Shown: positions 57,903-64,000 of the stretch, piece by piece
Position numbering within the stretch: position 1 is the first letter of the stretch
Layout: every line of letters begins with the position of its first letter
Made by a program: the position numbers and the translations under genes
NCBI RefSeq assembly: GCF_030272615.1
Contig: NC_081413.1
Location: 446,628,538 to 446,692,537, forward strand
Reading direction: 5' to 3'
Origin: Cryptomeria japonica
Lineage: Eukaryota > Streptophyta > Pinopsida > Cupressales > Cupressaceae
Length of the DNA: 64,000 nucleotides
The notes under the pieces: model-generated
Database searches by the model: none
What the model was told of the DNA's origin: nothing
What the model saw: the letters and a program-made list of their open reading frames with translations, nothing else

Positions 57903-59294
57903 TGATGAATAATGATGAACAATAGATACCCTAACTGGTACTTAGAGGGGGGGTGAATCAGTACATGCAAAAACTTCTCTGCAAGTTATCAAGTTAAAAT
58001 AATGCTAACCGGTTATCTTCATTATGACACTTAACCATGGCAATACCGGTTAAACATAGTAAGACTTTAGACAACATAAAACCAGTAAAACTGAACCCTT
58101 CAAATACATTCAATACATGGTAACTACTTCACCCATAAACATATGCATGTGGTGTATCAACAATACCATAACCATTAGCTCTGCATGCATAATCACTTAA
58201 ACAAAGAATACTTAATCATCACATGAAAAATGCACAACTCATGACACACAAATTTTTCACGTGGAAACCGAAATGGGAAAAAGCATGGTGGGGATGAATA
58301 CCCAGAAGCTTGTTTTGAACTCTTTTGAAGCTCGCTCTAGTAGGATCCTAGTCTGGTTAAAGACTTTACAATAAGGTTCTGTTAGGAACTGATCCTGTTA
58401 AAGATCACCTGGTTAAGGGATGGTTATATACCCTGTTAAAGGTTGAAACCCTATTAAAGGTTACCTTGCTAGAGGATTTAAAGAACTCCATGAACTTGAG
58501 TCAACTAGTTTGAGGATTTACAGTAGGCCTGTTAAAGCTACCCAAAAAAGGGATTTTCCTTCTGTTGAAATGGTTAGAAGACAACAGGTAAAACTCTGAT
58601 CTGATAAGAGCACTATATGCTAAGGAAAATCCTTTTCAGTTCCTTTACTCTGCAATCACACTCTGTAGTTTTCTCTCACTGGTCTGGCAAGTATCTCATC
58701 ACTCAGATACACACACAACTTTTTTCAACAACTTACAATAACAAACACCATAGACCTTATAAACAACAATTATGTCGGTAGCATAAACCCTAAACCCTAA
58801 GCTTTTAGGTTTACTATTAGAGTCGGTCAAATCCTGATCATCCAAGCACTTTCCATAGAGTGAAGCAATCTTAAATAGATCGCAAGTCATTCTGCATCAT
58901 CCATTCTTCACTGCACATAGAAATCAGTAACTCATCATGCTTTATTCTCATATCGCTAAGAAGAATGTTCATTCCCAAGGTAAACATTTAATGTAGTCGA
59001 TCTTCACATGCAAGATCCTGAAGGAAATCCTTCACGTGCACAAAGCTGAGGTGGCATCTTGATCTCATCTTCATCTCTTAGCTAACTCATCGCAGAATGT
59101 CACTGGTTACATCACACAAGCTGGATTGCCAAACCGGAAACCCTAGAGCTGAAACTACCAACCAGTAGTCACACTTAGTGAAACCCAGACACCGGTTCAC
59201 TACAACTCTTCATACTAGTTCACTTGCACTTATTGACATCAATGAAAACATACAATATCATAATATCATCATACTAGTTCATCAAATGCCAACA
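57903..59294 (-). repeat. 3' LTR of C
   Basis: 1,392 bp, minus strand TGTTGGCATTTGATG at 59294 to TTATTCATCA at 57903. Its left ~330 bases match 63668-64000 with few differences. Contains the CCCTTAACAGG-type degenerate repeats (58340-58560) that are also present in D. Confidence 0.9.
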
Positions 59295-59315
59295 ATCTCC
59301 CCCTTTGGCATTGAT
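59295..59315 (-). other. Polypurine tract of C
   Basis: Minus strand GCCAAAGGGGGAGATT directly before the LTR start TGTTGG. Confidence 0.88.
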
Positions 59316-59613
59316 GGCAATACTCAATGTAGAATTGCAACTAAAACATCATAGACTAGTGCATCTAAAATATCTTCTCCCCCTTTGACAACAATGCCAA
59401 AGTGGAGGCACAATCTTCCCTACTCCACTATGTTGCTCCCCCTATGGAGTAGCATCCTTCAACACATCAATCCTGAAAATTTTGATACTATAATACCTGA
59501 CTGATGTGGAGTACACATCTTTAGTTTACTTCATGAAGGGGAAAAAACCCTAATACACCTCTCAAATAGGTAAATGTAGTCTTCGATAAGGGCTTAGTGA
59601 ATATGTCTGCTAG
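59316..59613 (-). other. C 3' untranslated internal region
   Basis: Non-coding segment after RNase H, with two further CAAAGGGGGAG-like purine blocks near 59375-59400. Confidence 0.5.
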
Positions 59614-61290
59614 CTACTCCTTACTAGAAACATTTTGTAATACAACCTCTATGTTTTGAACCTTCTCTCTCAATAAATGATACTTGAGCTCAATGTGCTT
59701 AGTTGTAGCATGCAATACCGGATTCTTGGAAATATTGATTGCACTAGTATTGTCACAAAATATACTCACCGGTTCAAATATAGCTACTTTGAAACCATCC
59801 AATACATGTTTCATCTAGATTGCCTAAGTCCATCTCATAAATTTTGCTACATATTCTACTTTAGTTGTAGACGGAGAAGTACAACTTTGCTTCTTGCTTG
59901 TCTAGGAGACTAATCTTCCACCAAGAAAGAATGCTCCAACGATTGTGCTCTTCTGGTCATCTACATTAACTGCTTAATCTACATTGGTAAACACTTTGAG
60001 ATTAAAATCACCATTGTATGGATAACACAATCCATAGTCAATAGTCCCTTTCAGGTATCTAAGAGTCCTCTTTACCCCTACCAAGTGAGATTCTCCTGGA
60101 CTCTTCTGAAAATGAGCTACTATGCCCACTACATGAGCAATACCTAGACTATTGTGCACCACATAGTGTATCTTACTGATCATTGACCAGTACTCCTTCT
60201 CATTCACCAACATTGAATCATCTTCCTTAGTCAGTTTATAATAGGTCACCATAGGTGTAGCAACCGATTTTCTCTCCTCCATGCCAAAGGTCTTTAATAC
60301 CTCTTTGACATACTTGGACTAGGTAATAAAGATACCCTCTTTCATTTGTTGAATCTATAAACCAATGAAGAAATTTATCTCTCGAATCAGAGACATTTCA
60401 AACTCTTTCTTCATTTCATTTGCAAAAGCATGACTCATTTTATCATCTCCTCTAAAGATTATTTCATCTACAAATACTTCATAGATCAGAATCTGATCAC
60501 CTTCAGATTTTAGGTAGATGTTGCTATCCTCACTTGTTCTTTGAAATCCTATCTTCACAAGATGAGAGTGTAACCATTTATACCATGCCCTAGGTGATTG
60601 TTTCAATCCATATAGGGCTTTGTGTAATCTACACACCATGTTAATATCTTCTGATAAGGCAAACCCATTTGGTTGCTCAATATACACTTCCTCTTCTAGG
60701 ATTCCATTCAAGAACGTGGACTTCGCATCCATCTAGTAAACCTTAAATCTCTTGAATGCTAAAAATGCAAGTAACATTCGAACACCTTCCAGTCTAGCCA
60801 TAGGAGAAAAGGTTTCTCCATAGTCTTCTCCCTCTTTCTAAGCATATCCTTTGCATACAAGTCTTGCCTTGTTCCTCACAACTGTGCCTTCTTCATTTAG
60901 CTTATTCCTAAAAACCCATTTGGTACCTATGACATTCTTATGTTTTGGTCTGGGTACCAAGGACCATGTTGCATTCTTTTCTATCTAGTCTAACTCCTCT
61001 TCCATTTCCTTAATGCAGTCTTCATCTGTAATTGCTTCTCTGGATGTCTTGGGCTCTAATTTAGAAATCATGCAAGAGTTTTCTTTCATCTTTCTTCTTG
61101 TGAGTATCTCTGCATCTTTATCTCCTATGATTTTCTTTGGATCATGATGTAGTTTCACATACCTAGGAATGACTCTAGCTAATTCTGCTAGCTTTTCCTC
61201 TTCTTCTTCACCTACTGCAGCTTCTACTAGTACAAGAACACTGATATCTTTACTTGTTTCTTTCTTAACCAGTTCCTAGAAGGCTATACC
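59614..61290 (-). pseudogene. C reverse transcriptase and RNase H
   Basis: RT from about 61030 (ATWSLVPRPKHKNVIGTKWVF, NKARLVCKGYA) through VYQMDAKSTFLNG (first catalytic Asp), CRLHKALYGLKQSPRAWY and the active site VFVDEIIFRGD. Copia RTs have YVDD; here the second Asp is Glu, which should abolish activity. It continues with LIREINFFIGL, KSVATPM and LRYLKGTIDYGL. RNase H follows (TNVDXAVNVDDQKST, GGRLVS, FCDNTSAINISKNPVLH, TKHIELKYHLLRE; 59980-59614). Stops occur near 60283, 60734, 60838 and 61275, among others. Confidence 0.9.
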
Positions 61291-61294
61291 TAGT

Positions 61295-62345
61295 TCATCT
61301 TCCACTTCCTTGCCATAGGTTCCTTAGGGGATTCATCAACCCTAAGATTGATACTCTCAACAATTTTCTATGTTCTATTGTTGTAGCATTTGAGAGCTTT
61401 TCTCTTAATGGAATATCCCAAAAATATTCCTTCATCACATTTAGCATCAAACTTTCACTGATGCTCACCTCTCTTGATGTAACACTTACTACCAAATACT
61501 TTAAAATAACTCACAGTGGAAGTTTTCCCAGTCCAATACTCATAAGGGGTTTTAACTCTACCTTTCTTGATGAGTACCTGATTCATAGTATAGACTGCAG
61601 TGCTCACCCTTTCTCTCCAAAAAGTGTGAGCAATCTTTCCTTGGATCAGCATTGTTTTGGCCGCTTCAACTACAGTCCTATTATCCCTTTCTGCTATGTC
61701 ATTCTATTGTGGTGTCCTTGGGGTAGACAACTACCTCTTGATACCACCATCTTCACAGTACTTGTTGAATTTATTAGAAGTGAATTCACCTCCTTGATCA
61801 GTTCTTAGGAATTTTATCTTTTGACCACTTTCCTTCTCTACTAATTCTCTAAAGGCTTTGAACTTTCCAAATGCCTCAGACTTGTCTTTCAAGAATGCGA
61901 CCCACATCATTATTGAGTAGTCATCAATAAGAATCATGAAATACCTATCTCCCTGAATACTTCTAGTTTTCATAGGACCACACAAATTAGTATGCACAAG
62001 ATCAAGTAAGTTTTCTGCTGAAAAAGACTTACCTTTGAAAGTTGAGGAAGATATCTTCCCAAGTTGACATTCTCTACACAAAGAATTCTCTAGTATGTTC
62101 AGTAAAGGAAATCCTCTTCCTGCCTTGATCTTACTAGCCTTTAGAATATTATCAAAGTTCATATGACAAAGTATCCTATGCTATATCCAATTGTCATCAA
62201 ACTTCACTATCAGACAGCGACTTATCTTGGCATTCAACTAAAACAAGTTACCTCTGGTCTACTTATTGGTGGCAAAAAGTTCACCACTTTTTCTAATTAT
62301 ACTGCAGACTCCACCTTTGAAATCCAGAACAAGTCCTTTATCATT
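61295..62345 (-). pseudogene. C integrase
   Basis: The zinc-binding part ends in LCRECQLGKIS (62060-62080). Core: LVHTNLCGPMKTRS, where the invariant first catalytic Asp of the usual HTDLCGPM is Asn; FLRTDQGGEFTSNKF (second Asp present); then a stop and NDIAERDNRTVVEAAK with the Glu. The C-terminal region (61652-61295) has FWRERVSTAVYTMNQV, TPYEYWTGKTSTVSYFKVFGSKCYI and GYSIKRKA-like blocks. The Asn and the stops suggest it is inactive. Confidence 0.88.
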
Positions 62346-62348
62346 TAG

Positions 62349-62918
62349 CTAAGAAACACTCAATAGGTTATGCTTAAAACCTTCTACCCAGTAGACATCA
62401 TCCACACTACTCCTTCCATTCAATGAGATGGAACCTTTTCCTTTTACCAGGCATGGTGCATCATTGCCAAATCTGACAACACCTCCATCATATTCATCTA
62501 GAGACAAAAACTTTCTACGATCACCAATCATGTGGTGAGAATAACCACTATCAATTATCCACTTATTAGAGTTGTCAATGTGAGAGACAAGTGCTTTCTT
62601 GTCAGACACTTCTTCTTTTACAGCTACAAACACTATGTCCTCATTCTCTTCATCCTCAAATTCTTCATCAGTAACACCTTCATCCACTGCAACAAGACAA
62701 TTTCTTCTATTTCCTCCTTTATACTTTCTAAACCTCTTCGGTTTATCCTTATTGTCATTGTTAAGACAGTTAATGGCTATATGTTCTATCTTATTGCAGG
62801 AAAAGTTTTTTAAAGTAAGCTTACCTCTGTATTTTTCAGTACCTTTTGGAATTCTCTTGGCAAGAAGAGCTTCAAAATCCATCAGAATCTCTTCATCATC
62901 CATACCTCTACTTTGCAT
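62349..62918 (-). pseudogene. C gag zinc knuckle and protease
   Basis: Zinc knuckle with first Cys lost (FSCNKIEHIAINC), an acidic linker (EGVTDEEFEDEENED), then the protease active site NKWIIDSGYSHHMIGDR (usually DSGCSHHM) and KGKGSISL, ending HNLLSVS. 189 codons open. Confidence 0.85.
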
Positions 62919-62993
62919 GGATTCATAATGGGTACTTACTTATTTTCCTTTCCTAGTTGGTGCAACAGATGCTTTAAAAGTTGACTCAGTCTT

Positions 62994-63596
62994 CTAAAAA
63001 CTGGGATCGTAGCTATTCAACTCATATCCAGTTAACTTTGCAATGATAGAGTCTAAGGATACCTTGGTTTTCTCAATAGACCTTAGTTCCTGAATAGCAG
63101 CAATGCTGATTGCATAGACTGGTAACAATGATCTCAAGACTTTACTGACAATGGTGGCATCATTAATTATTCCACTAGTGCTCTTGATATCTCCAACAAC
63201 AGTCTTTATCCTTATGCCATATTGTTGAATGGTCTCACCTTCAACCATCCTCATGTCTTCAAATTTTCCTCTAAGGCTCTCTTCCTTAGCTTGCTTTACA
63301 TGCTCATCACCACCATGAGCATTTTCTAATGTGTCCCATACATCTTTAGGAGTGTCCTTATCTTGTACATCAATGAACTCAATATCAAACAAACTGCTAA
63401 TAAGGGCTTCCATGACTTGCCCATTTTTTTGAATCTCTCTTATATGATCATCAATTAAAGTGATAGTGGGAATTACATAGACATTCTCAACATAGCTCTA
63501 GCGTTCAGCACCCAAAATCTTGATATAGATATTCATTTTGTCCTTCCATATTTTGAAGTTATCTCTATTGAACTTAGGACCTTCCCTCTTCATCAT
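62994..63596 (-). pseudogene. gag: C gag capsid (UBN2-type)
   Basis: Starts at ATG 63596 (MMKREGPKFNRDNFKIWKDKM, typical copia gag N-terminus); one stop near 63498, then the open 139-codon part with VWDTLENAHGGDEHVKQAKEE, LRGKFEDMRMVEGETIQQY and VSKVLRSLLPVY. This is the UBN2/gag-polypeptide family signature of Ty1/copia. Assembles virus-like particles in active relatives. Confidence 0.88.
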
Positions 63597-63649
63597 TAAG
63601 GCAGGATCTTTTACCTCAAGCTGTTAAGCTTATATCACCAAGGACTTGA

Positions 63650-63665
63650 AGTTGCTCGAATACCA
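63650..63665 (-). other. Primer-binding site of C
   Basis: Minus strand TTGGTATTCGAGCAAC two bases after the LTR end; initiator-Met type with two changes (TGGTATCAGAGC expected). Confidence 0.75.
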
Positions 63666-63667
63666 AT

Positions 63668-64000
63668 TGAAGAATAATGATGAACAACAGATACCCTAAC
63701 TAGTACTGAGAGGGAGGGTGGGTGAATTAGTACATGCAAAAACTTCTTCACAACTTATCAAGTTAAAACAATGCTAACCGGTTGTCTTCATTACTGAACT
63801 TAACCATGGCAATACCGGTTAAACACAATATGACTTCAGATAACATAAAACCGGTAAAACTGAACCCTTCAAATACATTCAATACTTGATAACTACTTCA
63901 CCCATAAACATATGCATGTGGTGTATCAATAGTATCATAACCATTAGCTCTGCATGCATAATCACTTAACCAAAGAATACTTAATCATCACATGAAAAAT
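63668..64000 (-). repeat. 5' LTR of C (partial)
   Basis: Last 333 bases of the 5' LTR on the minus strand, matching 57903-58240. Continues beyond the window. Confidence 0.9.

Larger units (their letters stand above)
57903..64000 (-). mobile_element. Ty1/copia element C (5' LTR cut by window end)
   Basis: 3' LTR 57903-59294, internal region 59295-63667 with gag-protease-integrase-RT-RNase H in copia order, PBS at 63650-63665, and the start of the 5' LTR at 63668-64000. Inserted in the pol of B. All ORFs are broken by stops; two catalytic sites are altered. Confidence 0.93.

Noticed and set aside
1-64000. Host protein-coding genes, tRNA or rRNA genes, CRISPR arrays, bacterial operons
   Set aside because: Nothing supports them; the tRNA-like blocks are retrotransposon primer sites, and all long ORFs fall in retrotransposons.

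Overview
This window is repeat-filled nuclear DNA of a seed plant, most likely a gymnosperm (conifer-type) genome. This rests on very long LTR retrotransposons stacked inside each other, AT-rich decayed coding DNA, plant-type Ty1/copia and Ty3/gypsy polyproteins, a plant mobile domain (PMD) gene, and no recognisable host gene. The species is not determinable from the sequence; the gymnosperm call is an inference.

Left and centre (1-42484): four elements nested like Russian dolls, resolved here by LTR ends and target-site duplications (TSDs). The outermost, E, is a minus-strand, gag-type, copia-like element without pol: 3' LTR 1-285 cut by the window edge, body 286-2692 plus 39635-41705, 5' LTR 41706-42484. 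Inside its second ORF sits F, a plus-strand solo LTR (2693-5432 plus 36210-39629; TSD TAATC). Inside F sits G, a minus-strand Ty3/gypsy element (5433-36204; TSD ACATG) with two LTRs of about 6.45 kb and a 5.8-kb body carrying protease, RNase H, reverse transcriptase and integrase. Inside the 3' LTR of G sits K, a plus-strand gag-only element (9057-21104; TSD CCAGG/CTAGG) with two 4.16-kb LTRs. The LTRs of G and F carry a long sense ORF of about 1,100-1,200 codons of unknown function, seen in three copies.

Right (42485-64000): after a 388-bp spacer, A, a plus-strand relative of E, starts at 42873 head-to-head with E. A has a gag with four zinc knuckles and the same second ORF. It is interrupted by a 1.6-kb solo LTR, D (46307-47904; TSD AAATA), and then by B, a minus-strand Tat-like Ty3/gypsy element (from 48419). 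B carries a PMD gene on the opposite strand between pol and its 3' LTR. B is in turn interrupted at 57902/57903 by C, a minus-strand Ty1/copia element with gag-protease-integrase-RT-RNase H order, running past the window end.

How the parts relate: K and G share the same primer-binding site, the same block just inside the 3' LTR and similar LTR 3' ends. K has a capsid gene and no pol, while G has pol and only a reduced gag, so K looks like a non-autonomous partner of G-type machinery. The LTR ORF of G/F and the second ORF of E/A share a conserved block, which suggests one accessory protein family carried by two unrelated retrotransposon superfamilies. All copies here carry stops or frameshifts and are probably inactive.
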